64,000 nucleotides of DNA from assembly GCA_903896925.1 (NCBI GenBank), contig CAITZM010000091.1:30041-94040 (forward strand). The letters run 5' to 3'. The notes under the pieces were generated by a model that did no database searches, was not told the origin of the DNA, and worked only from the letters and a program-made list of their open reading frames with translations. Positions 29,434-38,294 of the stretch are shown here, piece by piece. This DNA comes from an uncultured Lentisphaerota bacterium. GTDB lineage: Bacteria; Verrucomicrobiota; Kiritimatiellia; CAIQIC01. The first letter of the stretch is position 1, and each line of letters opens with the position of its first letter. The translations under genes and the position numbers were made by a program.

Positions 29434-32400
29434 TCACATCCCGCCGCCCGCGCTCCGCATGAACGGGATGAACATCAGATACAGCTTCTTGCCGCCGTCC
29501 TTGTCGCGCTCATAGCGGAACACCCGCCAGAGCCAGGAGATCTTCTTGCCGCCGTCGGTCTTGCGGTCGTAGGTGATGCCGGGGAACAGGTCCACGCTGA
29601 CATCGCCGTTGCTGCGCTCGTAGTGCCAGAAGTGCCAGAGCACGCGGGCGCGGGTGTAGTCGTTGGTGGCGCCCGCCGGCTGGGCCTGCGGGGCGACCTC
29701 GCGGGTGTAGTCATAGAGCCAGAGGACCACCGAACCGTCGGTGGTCAGGCGGCCCTGCGCGGGCGTCTCGGCCTTGGCATAACTCCACAGCGGGAAGACG
29801 CCGTGCGTAAACTTCTCCTCGCGCACCGGCGGCAGGCGCGGCTTGGGCGCAGCCGCTTTCTTCCGCTCCCCGGCGGGCGGGTGCTGGTGGGGAGCAGGCC
29901 GGTAAAAAGCCTCATTGCGATACCAGCAGAACGGAATACAGAAGAAGTCCTTGCCATAGTGCATGCGGTCCCGCGCCACCTCGGGCGCGCTGTCGAGCGG
30001 ACCGAAGTTGTGATAGCCGAACACCGGGAAGAAGATCGAGCGGCTGACGCCACCGCGCTCCCAATGGTTGCCCCAGAGGATCCAGTCGTCCACGTCGCCG
30101 CTCTTGGTGTCGCGCTTGTGCGAGTAAAGCGGGAAAGCCCAGCTCCCGGTGTGCTCGCCCTCGCGCCGGCCGACCAGCGGTGTGGCGAAGTAGTTGAACC
30201 CGTCCGCGCCCGGGTCACGGCCGAAGAGCGGCGTGTAAAATTCGTGCGTCTGCGGATCATGATAAAAGAAGGGAAACAGGTGCGATGCCGTCGGCATCGT
30301 GCCCCAGCTGAACTTACCCAGCCCGAGCGCCAGCCAGAGCTCGTTGCGGTAGGCGTCGCTCGTCAACCAGGAGAGCGTCAACGGTACCACCGCATTCGTT
30401 TTGCCCGCGGAAGAAGCGTGAGCCCAAAGGGGCGAGACAAAGAAGTCCTCGCTCCGATCCTGGTAGAAGAACGGCAGGAGATATTGCGAACCGGGTTTCT
30501 CGCCCCAGCTGAACTTGCCCAGGCACAGCAACAGGTGGAGGTCGGTCCGCTGGGGCTGCTCCGTTTTCCACGACAACGCCGGCGGCACCACCACATTCGT
30601 CGTACCGCCACCGGACAGCCACCGGGCCCACAGCGGAGAGAGGAACGTCTCTTTGGCGCGGTCCTGATAGAAGAGCGGCAACAGGTATTGCGAGCCGGGC
30701 TTTGCCCCCCAGCTGAACTTGCTCAAGCCCAAGGCCAGCCAGAGGTCGGTGCTCGCCGCGTCGCGCGAGACCCACGACAGCGCCGGTGGCACCACCGAGT
30801 TCGTCGTGCCGCCGGACGCCCAGCGCGCCCACACCGGCGAGAGGAACTTCTGCTGCGCACGGTCCTGGTAGAAGAGCGGCAGCAGATATTGCGAGCCGGG
30901 CTTTGCGCCCCAGCTGAACTTCCCCAGCCCGAGCGCCAGCCAGAGGTCGGTGCTCGCGGCGTCGCGCGAGATCCACGACAGCGCCGGCGGCACCACCGAG
31001 TTCGTCGTGCCGCCGGACGCCCAGCGCGCCCACACCGGCGAAAGCGCCGTATGCGTGCCCCGGTTGTAGTAGTAGAACGGCAGCACATGGCTGACCGAGT
31101 TGCTGGAGTTCCAGTCGGCATGGATCAGCGGCGCGAGCGCCCAGAACTCGCCGCCATCGGCGTGGGGGGTGCCCCAGCTCAGCAACGGATAGATCATCCA
31201 GGTCCGCTCGTCGGCGGCGGTGCGGAGGCCGCCGAGCGGCGTGGCCCAGAATGTATCCGCGCCCTCCTGCCGCGCGTAATAAAGCGGCGGCAGCAACTGC
31301 CAGTTATTGCTCCTGTGCGCCCCCTGCATCCACAGCGGCGTCAACAGCAGGCGGGAGTCCTGGTCTTGGCTGCGATAGAAGGCGGGCAGCAACGCGGACC
31401 AGGATTTTTCCTTGGAATCGCTGGCTGTGTGCGCGAGCCAGAGCGGGGAGACCGTCGTGGAGCCCTTGTCGCTGTAGCTGTGGTAGAGCAGCGGCAGCAG
31501 CGCCTTCCAGCCGCCCTCCGCGGGGCTGGCCGAGTTCCCCTGCATCCAGAGCGGCGTGAGCAGCACATCCGCATCCTTGCTGCTGCTGCGATAGTAGACC
31601 GGCAGCAGCGCGGACCACGACTTCTCCTTCGGATCGGTCGCCGTGTGCGCGAGCCAGAGCGGGGAGACCGTCGTGGAGCCCTTGTCGCTGTAGCTGTGGT
31701 AGAGCAGCGGCAGCAACGCGTTCCAACCGCCCTCCGCGGGGTTGGCCGAAGCCCCTTGCATCCAGAGCGGCGAAAGCGTCAGCGAACCCGCCGCATCCCG
31801 GTCGTGGTAATAGACCGGCAGCAAACAGGACCAGTCCCGCGCCGGCGCGTGCCCGCCCGACCACGGCAGCGAGAAGAACGTCCAGCTGCCCTTGGACCTC
31901 TGATACCAATACAGCGGGAACACCATCGAGCCGTGCCGGTTCTCCCGGGCGTCGCCCCACTGGTCTGCGAGGAACGCCGCCTGGAAACGGAAGTAGGCAT
32001 TGTCATCGCTGTAGCTGCCCGCCACTGGGAAAATGTGCCAGCCGGCTGTCTTGCCGCGATGCATGAAGCGCACCAGTGGCCACGGGCAAAACACACTGCT
32101 CTGCTCCGTGCCATGCCGGTCCACGCACCAGAGCGGGAACAGCGAGTCCACGCCTCCCACCGCGTCGTCGAGCGGATGCCCATAGTGCCAGTAGAGCGGG
32201 AAGCCGATGCGGTAGTCACCCGCCGGGCGCGCACCGTCGCCCCAGAAATACGGAAAGATCCAGTTTTCGCGGGTTTGCTGGTCGAACTGCGAGAGCGGCC
32301 AGAGTACATTGTACTGGCGGTTGACCCGGTCGAGGCCATAGACCGAATACAAGGGCCGGATCGCGAAATGCGCGTCGCTCTTCTCGAAGATCGGCCAGAT

Positions 32401-32736
32401 CGCCGAGAGTCCCGGCGGGCGATAGTAGAGGAGCGGCCAGAGATTGACCCGGTCCTCCGCCGGCCCTTCGCGCTTGGCGTACTCGCCGGTAAAAAAGGGC
32501 GTGCCTTTCATCCCCGTCGACGAGCAACCGGAGGCGAACACCGCCAGCAGCGCGCCCAAACCCACCAAGAAACTGTGCCCCAAAAATGCGGGCGGGGTTT
32601 TCAACCCCGCGAAAGCAACCACACCACAACGGGTACGCGGGGTTAAAAACCCCGCCCACAAAAACTTCAGGAAACTTGCCCAAGGCTTGGAACCCCTCCC
32701 CAACCCTTTTCCTGCGGTTTGAAAATATGGTCTCAT
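29434..32736 (-). CDS. Large aromatic-repeat lipoprotein of unknown function
   Basis: An 1100-residue protein. The start at 32736 is fixed by a 4-base ATGA overlap with the upstream amidohydrolase and a GGGGAGG ribosome site. A hydrophobic segment ending in FASGC (lipobox-like) lies unusually far in, at ~residues 54-72; the ~50 residues before it are partly encoded by two inserted palindromes (32588-32660). The body is repeats of ~64 residues (FLSPVWARWASGG, NSVVPPALSW, LWLALGLGKFSWGAKP, QYLLPLFYQDR) and ~73 residues (LPLLYHSYSDKG, VSPLWLAH, LLPVYYRS, LLTPLWMQG), built on alternating hydrophobic/aromatic strands. This suggests an outer-membrane beta structure or propeller-like surface protein. 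I recognise no named family. Confidence 0.72.
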   Translation of the reverse strand: MRPYFQTAGKGLGRGSKPWASFLKFLWAGFLTPRTRCGVVAFAGLKTPPAFLGHSFLVGLGALLAVFASGCSSTGMKGTPFFTGEYAKREGPAEDRVNLWPLLYYRPPGLSAIWPIFEKSDAHFAIRPLYSVYGLDRVNRQYNVLWPLSQFDQQTRENWIFPYFWGDGARPAGDYRIGFPLYWHYGHPLDDAVGGVDSLFPLWCVDRHGTEQSSVFCPWPLVRFMHRGKTAGWHIFPVAGSYSDDNAYFRFQAAFLADQWGDARENRHGSMVFPLYWYQRSKGSWTFFSLPWSGGHAPARDWSCLLPVYYHDRDAAGSLTLSPLWMQGASANPAEGGWNALLPLLYHSYSDKGSTTVSPLWLAHTATDPKEKSWSALLPVYYRSSSKDADVLLTPLWMQGNSASPAEGGWKALLPLLYHSYSDKGSTTVSPLWLAHTASDSKEKSWSALLPAFYRSQDQDSRLLLTPLWMQGAHRSNNWQLLPPLYYARQEGADTFWATPLGGLRTAADERTWMIYPLLSWGTPHADGGEFWALAPLIHADWNSSNSVSHVLPFYYYNRGTHTALSPVWARWASGGTTNSVVPPALSWISRDAASTDLWLALGLGKFSWGAKPGSQYLLPLFYQDRAQQKFLSPVWARWASGGTTNSVVPPALSWVSRDAASTDLWLALGLSKFSWGAKPGSQYLLPLFYQDRAKETFLSPLWARWLSGGGTTNVVVPPALSWKTEQPQRTDLHLLLCLGKFSWGEKPGSQYLLPFFYQDRSEDFFVSPLWAHASSAGKTNAVVPLTLSWLTSDAYRNELWLALGLGKFSWGTMPTASHLFPFFYHDPQTHEFYTPLFGRDPGADGFNYFATPLVGRREGEHTGSWAFPLYSHKRDTKSGDVDDWILWGNHWERGGVSRSIFFPVFGYHNFGPLDSAPEVARDRMHYGKDFFCIPFCWYRNEAFYRPAPHQHPPAGERKKAAAPKPRLPPVREEKFTHGVFPLWSYAKAETPAQGRLTTDGSVVLWLYDYTREVAPQAQPAGATNDYTRARVLWHFWHYERSNGDVSVDLFPGITYDRKTDGGKKISWLWRVFRYERDKDGGKKLYLMFIPFMRSAGGGM
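32588..32660. repeat. Two inverted copies of the GCGGGGTT palindrome inside a coding sequence
   Basis: Copy one at 32588-32614 (GGGCGGGGTTTTCAACCCCG) and copy two at 32635-32660 (CGCGGGGTTAAAAACCCCGC) face opposite ways, ~20 bp apart. Both keep the reading frame open in the gene at 29434-32736 and encode WAGFLTPRT and AFAGLKTPPAF. Confidence 0.8.
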
Positions 32737-33992
32737 GAGCCCTCCCCTTTTCCTGCCGACGGCCATGTTGTCGCCATTTTTGGGGTGACAGACAAGCTCG
32801 AAAACAGGGGGCGCTCCACAAACAGGTTTGCCGGCAGGCGCGCGCCGGTCGCCGGCTCGCGCAGCGCGCGCTTGAGCACAAAATCGAACAGCAGCGGATT
32901 GCGCTCGTAGAGTTCGGCCAGCGCCGGACGGTCGGCGGAGGCGATCAGGCCGAGCCGCTCCAACTTGCGCAGCGAGATGACGCAGTTGATCGCGGGCATC
33001 GGATAGTCGCTGCCGTTGACGAGCCGACCCTGCAGGTCGGGACGCCGCAGCACTTCCAGCAGCGGACGCGGCAGCCGGTTCCACTGGGTCAGCGCGGAGA
33101 TGTCGGCACAGAGCCGGCCGCGATAGCGCGGGTCGTCCATCATCCGCAGGAACAGAGCGAAGTTTTCGGCCCGCAGCCCCGGGTGATCCAGGTCGTCGCT
33201 CTGCCCGCGGCTCGCGCAATGCGCCATGATGACTTTCACGCCGGCTTCGAGCGCGCGCCGCAGCCGCAAGGGATTGCCCAGTTCCTGGGCCCCGGCGGCA
33301 TCCACCGCGCCCTCCGCGCCGGTATGCGTCAGCAACACCAGGTCCAGTTCGTGCAGTTTCCGGTAGAACGCGTCATAGCGCGGCTGCGCCGGGTCGATGC
33401 CCTGCGCGTTCGGCAGCCACTTCACACACCGCACCCCCTGCCCCGCCCACTTCGTCAGTTCCGCCAGCGCATCCGGCCGGTCGGGATGCACGGACATCAC
33501 CGGCACGAACAGATCGGGATAGCGCCGCGCCACCGCCATGACGTAGTCGTTCGGCACGAAGAAGTCGGACTGCTCCGGCGCGAGCGTGCCGTCCGGCAGG
33601 TAGCTATGGTCCATCGCAAGCAGACGGATCCGGACCGGATGCCCGAAGCCGCGCGCGAGTTGGACCAGGCGCGCCACGTAATCGCTGTCGAAATGCTCGA
33701 GGTCCTGCACGCCCGTCGCCGAGAGAAAAACGTGGGCCTTGAAACGCCGCGCCGGATGCCACCACGACTGCATCGCCGGGTTGATGGTGGCCTGCGTCCC
33801 ACCGGCACCCAGGCCGACGAGGTGCGCGTGGTAATCCTCCAGCGGCGCGGGGCCGATGTCCGCAAAGGCGCGTGTAACCAGCGCGCTGACGGCCGGGCTC
33901 CAGGCCTCCTCCGGAGCACCGTGAAACGAACCGCCGAGCCAAGCCGCCAAACCCGCGCGCGCATGCACCGCGAGAGAAAGGAAACAAATCAA
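32733..33992 (-). CDS. Secreted amidohydrolase (amidohydrolase_2/TIM-barrel type)
   Basis: About 419 residues from a TTG at 33992; the true start is uncertain because no ATG with a ribosome site precedes the signal-like ICFLSLAVHARAGLAAW stretch, and the frame stays open upstream through repeat DNA to 34469. The barrel shows DYHAHLVGLG (metal-binding HxH-like strand 1), FVPVMSVHPDRPDAL, VKWLPNAQGIDPAQPRYD, LVLLTHTGAEGAVD (strand 5 His), VIMAHCASRG (strand 6 His) and LVNGSDYPMP (catalytic Asp). It probably hydrolyses or decarboxylates a small molecule outside the cytoplasm. It is coupled to the repeat lipoprotein by an ATGA overlap, so the two likely act together. Confidence 0.78.
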   Translation of the reverse strand: MICFLSLAVHARAGLAAWLGGSFHGAPEEAWSPAVSALVTRAFADIGPAPLEDYHAHLVGLGAGGTQATINPAMQSWWHPARRFKAHVFLSATGVQDLEHFDSDYVARLVQLARGFGHPVRIRLLAMDHSYLPDGTLAPEQSDFFVPNDYVMAVARRYPDLFVPVMSVHPDRPDALAELTKWAGQGVRCVKWLPNAQGIDPAQPRYDAFYRKLHELDLVLLTHTGAEGAVDAAGAQELGNPLRLRRALEAGVKVIMAHCASRGQSDDLDHPGLRAENFALFLRMMDDPRYRGRLCADISALTQWNRLPRPLLEVLRRPDLQGRLVNGSDYPMPAINCVISLRKLERLGLIASADRPALAELYERNPLLFDFVLKRALREPATGARLPANLFVERPLFSSLSVTPKMATTWPSAGKGEGS

Positions 33993-34097
33993 ACCGGCGG
34001 CGGAGAGAAGAGAAGCATTGCCGATTGAAGATTGAAGCTTTCCGATTTGTGGTAGGGAGTCATTCGATTTAATTGCAGAGTGCTCAGTCCTCGCCGC

Positions 34098-34400
34098 TGT
34101 AGGCCGGGTCACCGACCCGGCGCGCATCGGACGCAGCCAACGCTTCCCCGTGGCGGCAGGCGTCTCGCCTGCCGGTGTGCCGGGCGTCCCGCCCGGCGTG
34201 CGCACGCTCAAATCGGCGGCGGGACGCCGCCGGCACCGGCACGCTTGACGCGTGCCTCCACAAATCTTTTCCAACGATCGAAACTCCGTGCTTGTCCATC
34301 GGCCTGCGGGGGCAGGCCTCCTACAGGCAGCGGCATCCGCAGCTCCTGCGTGTAGGAGCGCGGCCCCGCCCGCGCGCTGGGCGTGACTTCCGGCATCGTT
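34098..34400. repeat. Cluster of short GC-rich palindromes
   Basis: The 473-bp gap 33993-34465 has no convincing gene. It holds a GTAGGCCGGGTCACCGACCC hairpin (34098-34121), GGCAGGCGTCTCGCCTGCC (34155-34173), GCCGGGCGTCCCGCCCGGC (34179-34197), GGCGGCGGGACGCCGCC (34215-34231), GCACGCTTGACGCGTGC (34239-34255) and further GTAGGAG/GCCTGCGG units to ~34400. Confidence 0.75.
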
Positions 34401-34465
34401 CTTCATCCACCATCCACCATCACCCATTTCTTCCACCATTCCGCATCCCGTATCCTGCCTCGTTT

Positions 34466-37400
34466 TCATGATCGCACCTTCTGCATCGCGGCGGCGGCAA
34501 GCTGCTTGAGGGCGCGCAGGTCGAGCTTGCCGCTGCCGAGGAGCGGGAGCTTTTCGATGGCGACGAACTCGCCCGGCTTCCAGAGGTTCGGCAGCGTGCT
34601 CTGCGCCAGCACGGCGCGGATTATTTCTTCGCCGCCGGCCTCGGGCGTGTGGAGCACGACCAGTTTCTCGCCACGCTTCTCGTCGGGCACCGAGGCGATG
34701 GCCAGCACCTGCGCCGACATCCCCAGCCCGCGCTGGAGTTCCTCCTCGACCGCGCCGTGCGGCACCATCTCGCCGCCGATCTTGCTGAAGCGCGAGAGGC
34801 GGTCGGTGATGCTGACGAAGCCGTCGGAGTCAATGCGCGCGATGTCGCCGGTGCGATACCAGCCGTCGTGCAAGACCTCGGCGGTCAGTTCGGGTTTGCC
34901 GAGATAGCCCAGCATGACGTTCGGGCCCTTGATCAGCAGCAGGCCGGGCTGGCCGGTGGGCAGCGCGACGCCGGTGTCGGGGTCCACGACCTTGAGCGCG
35001 ACGCCGGGCAGCGGCAGGCCGACGCTGCTCTCCTTCCAGCCGGCCTGGAAGACGCCGCCCGCCTCGACGTGCGGCAGCGAGAGCGTGGCGACCGGCGCGA
35101 GCTCGGTGGCGCCGTAGCCTTCGAGCGGGCGGACGCCGAACTTCTCGGCGAACGCCGTGGCGAGGCGCGTGCTCAATTTTTCGGCGCCGCAGACCACGTA
35201 CTTGAGCGAGGCGAAATCTTCCTTCGCCGCCTTGCGCAGGTAGATCATCAGGAAGCCCGGCGTCGCGAAGAGCATCGTCGAGCGGTTTTCGCGGACGAGT
35301 TGCGCAATCACGCCGCCATCGAGCGGATTCGGGTGATAGACGACGGAGAAGCCGCAGAGCAGCGGGAACCAGAGCGTGCCGGTGTAGCCCAGCGAATGGA
35401 AGAACGGCAGCGCGGCGCAGAGGTTGTCGCTCGGCGCGGAGGAGAAGACGGCACGCAGGCTCTCGATGTTCGAGAGGATGTTGTGGTGGCTGAGCATCAC
35501 GCCCTTCGGCTCGCCGGTGGAGCCGGAGGAGAAGATGACCGTCGCCACGCGGTCGGCATCGAAACCGCCGGGGAACGCCGCCAGCCAGCCGCGCGGCAGC
35601 AGGCGCGCGGACAGGAAGGCGCGCAGTTTTTCGCCGCGCGTCAGGCCGGCGAGCAGTTCCTCCACAAAGATCAGGCTCCCCTCCGGCAGCGGCAGGTCCG
35701 GGAATTTTTCCAGGAAGGCGCGCGCCGTGACGATGTGCTTGAGCCCGCACTGGCGGATGGCGGAGGCGAACGCCTCGCGCGACGCCGTGAAGTTCAGGTT
35801 CACCGAGGGCTTGCCGAGCAGCGTCACCGCCACGTTCGCCAGCGCGCCGCCGGTCGAGGCCGGCAGCAGGACGCCGATGCGCTCGTCGCCGGCCGTCAGC
35901 TGGCGCAGCTTCCGCGTGAGCGCCACCGCCGCGATCAGCGTCTGGCCAAACGTCAGGGCCTGGCCGCTGGAGCTGCTGATGGCGCGCTGGTTCCAGTTGT
36001 GCCGCGCGGAGCGGACGAACTCGGCGCCGAGCGGGCGGCGCTGCGCCTTGCGGTCGGCAAAATACTCGCAGGCCAGTTCCATCACCGCCGCGCGCACCTC
36101 CGGCGCGGCCGTGGTGCCCGGCAGTGGCGCGCCGAAATGGACCGTGACGGGATAGCGGCCGAGCGTGCCCCAGCGGCGCACCAGCTGGCCGTGGTAATAG
36201 CTGGTGAGCGAACCCCACGCGCCGCCGATGTGGACCGGGACGATCGGATAGTTGCTGCCCTTGAGGATGTGCTCGAAGCCGCGGCGGAACTCGCGCAGGT
36301 TGCCGGTGCGCGTCAGCGCGCCCTCGGCGAAGATGACGACGAGATAGCCCTCGTCGAGCGCGGCGCGGGCGTCGCGCAGCGAGCGGACGAGTTCCTTGGG
36401 CGAGTCGTTCATCGCGATCGGAATGACGCCGCCAAGTTTGAAGAGCGGGCGCAGGAAGCTCAACTTCGCGTACATGTCGCGCGCCATGATGAAGCGCAGG
36501 CGGCGCTGCTGCGTGGCCAGCAGCAGCACGGCATCGGCGTAGGAGACGTGGTTGCAGACGAGCAGGCCGGGGCCGTCGAGCGGGACGTTCTCCAGGCCGC
36601 GCGTGCGGATGCGGTAGAACGTGCGGGTGAGCAGCAGCACGAAGAAACGGACCAGGAAATCCGGCAGCACGCGCAGCGCCCAGATCGAGAGCGCCAGCGT
36701 CAGGGCCGCGAGCACCAGGAGCATCGCGCCGGCGTCGAGCTGGCAGCGGTTGCAGAGCAGCACGAGGCCCGAGGCCACGATCACGCCAACCCAGCTGAGG
36801 AAACCCGCGGCCGCGAGCACCGCGCCGCGCTGCTGCGGCGGGGCGGCGAACTGGACGAAGGAATCGACCGGGACGATGAACAGGCCCGCGCCGACGCCGG
36901 TGCCGAAGACCAGAACGTACGCGCCGTGGAGCGACGTATGCAGGAGGCCGAGCAGCCCCACCGTCACGGTCAGCAGCGTCGCGCCGATCGGGACGATGCC
37001 GAACTCGATGTTGCGGCCGGAGAGCCGCCCGGAGCAGAACGCGCCAAGGGCGATGCCGAGGGCAGCAATGAAGAAGAGATAGCCCGCGCGCTCCTCCGTC
37101 AGCCCGTAGCGTTGCATCCCGTAGGGGATCAGGTCGGCGAACAGGAACGCACCCAGCAACATGAAGTAGGCCGACGCAAAGATGGCCAGCTTGAGCTCGC
37201 GCTGCCCGCGCAGGCTGCGCATCGTCTGGACGATTTCGCGGATGAAGAAGATCGAGGCCGGGCGCTGCGAGCCCGAGGGCGGCGTGCGGCGGATCAGCAG
37301 GCCCGCCAGCAGCCCCGCCACGGCGACGCCGACGCACACCCACTGCGCCGCGGCGTAGTGTCCCTGGAAGTGCAGCCCCAGCCACGGCGCGGCGGCGGAG

Positions 37401-37870
37401 CCGAGGATGATCGCCAGGTAGGTCAGCATCACCAGCAGACCATTCGCCTGCGAGATCAGCTCGGCGCCGACCAGTTCCGGGATGATGCCGTACTTGGCCG
37501 GTGCGAAGAGCGCGCTGTGCGTGCCGACGAGGAAGAGGATCGCATAGAGCGCGCCGGCGCTGCCGCGGGCAAAGGCGGGAATCGCCAGCACCATCGCCGA
37601 CACTTCCAGCCCCTTGCACAGAATGACGATGGTGCGCTTGCTGATGCGGTCGGCCAGCGTGCCGGCCGCGGCGGAGAACAGGATGAACGGCACGGCGAAG
37701 AGCGCGCCGGCGAGCGCCAGCACCTTGGACGAATCCTCCGCCGCGCCCAGCTTGATGAGAGCGAAGACGACGAACAGCTTGAAGATGTTGTCGTTGAGCG
37801 CGCCCAGCACCTGGGCGATGTTCAGGCCGATGAACGACCGGTTGCAGAGCGTGTTGTGGGGAGGATTCAT
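34466..37870 (-). CDS. Fused lysophospholipid transporter - PlsC acyltransferase - acyl-ACP synthetase (Aas-like)
   Basis: A 1134-residue three-part protein. Residues ~1-400 are a 12-helix MFS transporter like LplT (NIAQVLGALNDNIFKLFVVFAL, AGTLADRISKRTIV). Residues ~430-620 are a PlsC acyltransferase with the NHxxxxD motif in VCNHVSYADAVL and FAEGALTRTG. Residues ~650-1130 are an AMP-forming ligase with IFSSGSTGEPKGVMLSHHN, EGYGATELAPV and YRTGDIARID. In E. coli LplT and Aas are separate. Together they flip lysophospholipid inward and re-acylate it at position 1 using fatty acid activated on ACP. Placement beside fabI and a sigma-54 regulator fits membrane-lipid repair. The preceding small gene ends 27 bases upstream, so they form an operon. 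Confidence 0.92.
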   Translation of the reverse strand: MNPPHNTLCNRSFIGLNIAQVLGALNDNIFKLFVVFALIKLGAAEDSSKVLALAGALFAVPFILFSAAAGTLADRISKRTIVILCKGLEVSAMVLAIPAFARGSAGALYAILFLVGTHSALFAPAKYGIIPELVGAELISQANGLLVMLTYLAIILGSAAAPWLGLHFQGHYAAAQWVCVGVAVAGLLAGLLIRRTPPSGSQRPASIFFIREIVQTMRSLRGQRELKLAIFASAYFMLLGAFLFADLIPYGMQRYGLTEERAGYLFFIAALGIALGAFCSGRLSGRNIEFGIVPIGATLLTVTVGLLGLLHTSLHGAYVLVFGTGVGAGLFIVPVDSFVQFAAPPQQRGAVLAAAGFLSWVGVIVASGLVLLCNRCQLDAGAMLLVLAALTLALSIWALRVLPDFLVRFFVLLLTRTFYRIRTRGLENVPLDGPGLLVCNHVSYADAVLLLATQQRRLRFIMARDMYAKLSFLRPLFKLGGVIPIAMNDSPKELVRSLRDARAALDEGYLVVIFAEGALTRTGNLREFRRGFEHILKGSNYPIVPVHIGGAWGSLTSYYHGQLVRRWGTLGRYPVTVHFGAPLPGTTAAPEVRAAVMELACEYFADRKAQRRPLGAEFVRSARHNWNQRAISSSSGQALTFGQTLIAAVALTRKLRQLTAGDERIGVLLPASTGGALANVAVTLLGKPSVNLNFTASREAFASAIRQCGLKHIVTARAFLEKFPDLPLPEGSLIFVEELLAGLTRGEKLRAFLSARLLPRGWLAAFPGGFDADRVATVIFSSGSTGEPKGVMLSHHNILSNIESLRAVFSSAPSDNLCAALPFFHSLGYTGTLWFPLLCGFSVVYHPNPLDGGVIAQLVRENRSTMLFATPGFLMIYLRKAAKEDFASLKYVVCGAEKLSTRLATAFAEKFGVRPLEGYGATELAPVATLSLPHVEAGGVFQAGWKESSVGLPLPGVALKVVDPDTGVALPTGQPGLLLIKGPNVMLGYLGKPELTAEVLHDGWYRTGDIARIDSDGFVSITDRLSRFSKIGGEMVPHGAVEEELQRGLGMSAQVLAIASVPDEKRGEKLVVLHTPEAGGEEIIRAVLAQSTLPNLWKPGEFVAIEKLPLLGSGKLDLRALKQLAAAAMQKVRS

Positions 37871-37897
37871 AGTGTGTCCTGTAGGCTGTTGCGCTTA

Positions 37898-38125
37898 TCA
37901 AATCAAACCGGACGGCAACAAGCAAGGAACGGGAATGGTCTGCGCCGCGATGCTGGCGCCCGCGCCCTGCGCCCGCTGCTCCAACTGCGTTGCCGCCCGC
38001 TGCGCGAGGTGCTCGACATAGCGCACATCGGAACGCGCCCGCACGACCGCCACCGTCAGCACCGTCAAGACCAGCACCAGCGCGGTCGCCGCCCGTTTCC
38101 ACTTCGTTTCGCGTGTTGTTTTCAT
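37898..38125 (-). CDS. Small single-pass membrane or secreted protein
   Basis: A 75-residue protein with one hydrophobic segment (~residues 12-27, ATALVLVLTVLTVAVV) after a basic N-terminus, then an Arg/Gln-rich tail (YVEHLAQRAATQLEQRAQG) likely helical in the periplasm. GGAG lies eight bases before the ATG. It is the first gene of an operon with the Aas-like fusion, downstream of a possible sigma-54 promoter and divergent from a sigma-54 activator. No family recognised. Confidence 0.65.
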   Translation of the reverse strand: MKTTRETKWKRAATALVLVLTVLTVAVVRARSDVRYVEHLAQRAATQLEQRAQGAGASIAAQTIPVPCLLPSGLI

Positions 38126-38155
38126 ATTCAGCTCCGTTCTGTCGGTCTTTTCCTT

Positions 38156-38171
38156 AACACGAAGCGTGCCA
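38156..38171 (-). promoter_or_regulatory. Possible sigma-54 (-24/-12) promoter
   Basis: On the minus strand TGGCACG-N4-GTGTT. The -24 element is perfect; the -12 element has GTGTT where TTGCA/T is expected, so it is weak at the key C. It sits ~30 bases before the ATG at 38125, and the divergent gene encodes a sigma-54 activator. Confidence 0.35.
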
Positions 38172-38294
38172 CCGTCGAACAATATATTGTTATTTGTTTT
38201 CTTAGAATGATTAGCAACAGTTTCACCGTATTCCTTGAAAGCGTCCAAGAAACTGCGCTGGACATTTAGTGCCGGACTGCTAATCATATATTGC

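Noticed and set aside
29392..32646. 1084-codon plus-strand frame opposite the aromatic-repeat lipoprotein
   Set aside because: Its apparent protein repeats (EERQQILRAG type) simply mirror the DNA repeats of the real gene; there is no start signal, and the opposite strand has an ATGA-coupled start.
34649..38269. 1206-codon plus-strand frame opposite the Aas-like gene
   Set aside because: Composition is Arg/Glu/Gln/Ala-rich as expected from the complement of a GC-rich gene, and the minus-strand frame carries intact MFS, PlsC and AMP-binding motifs.
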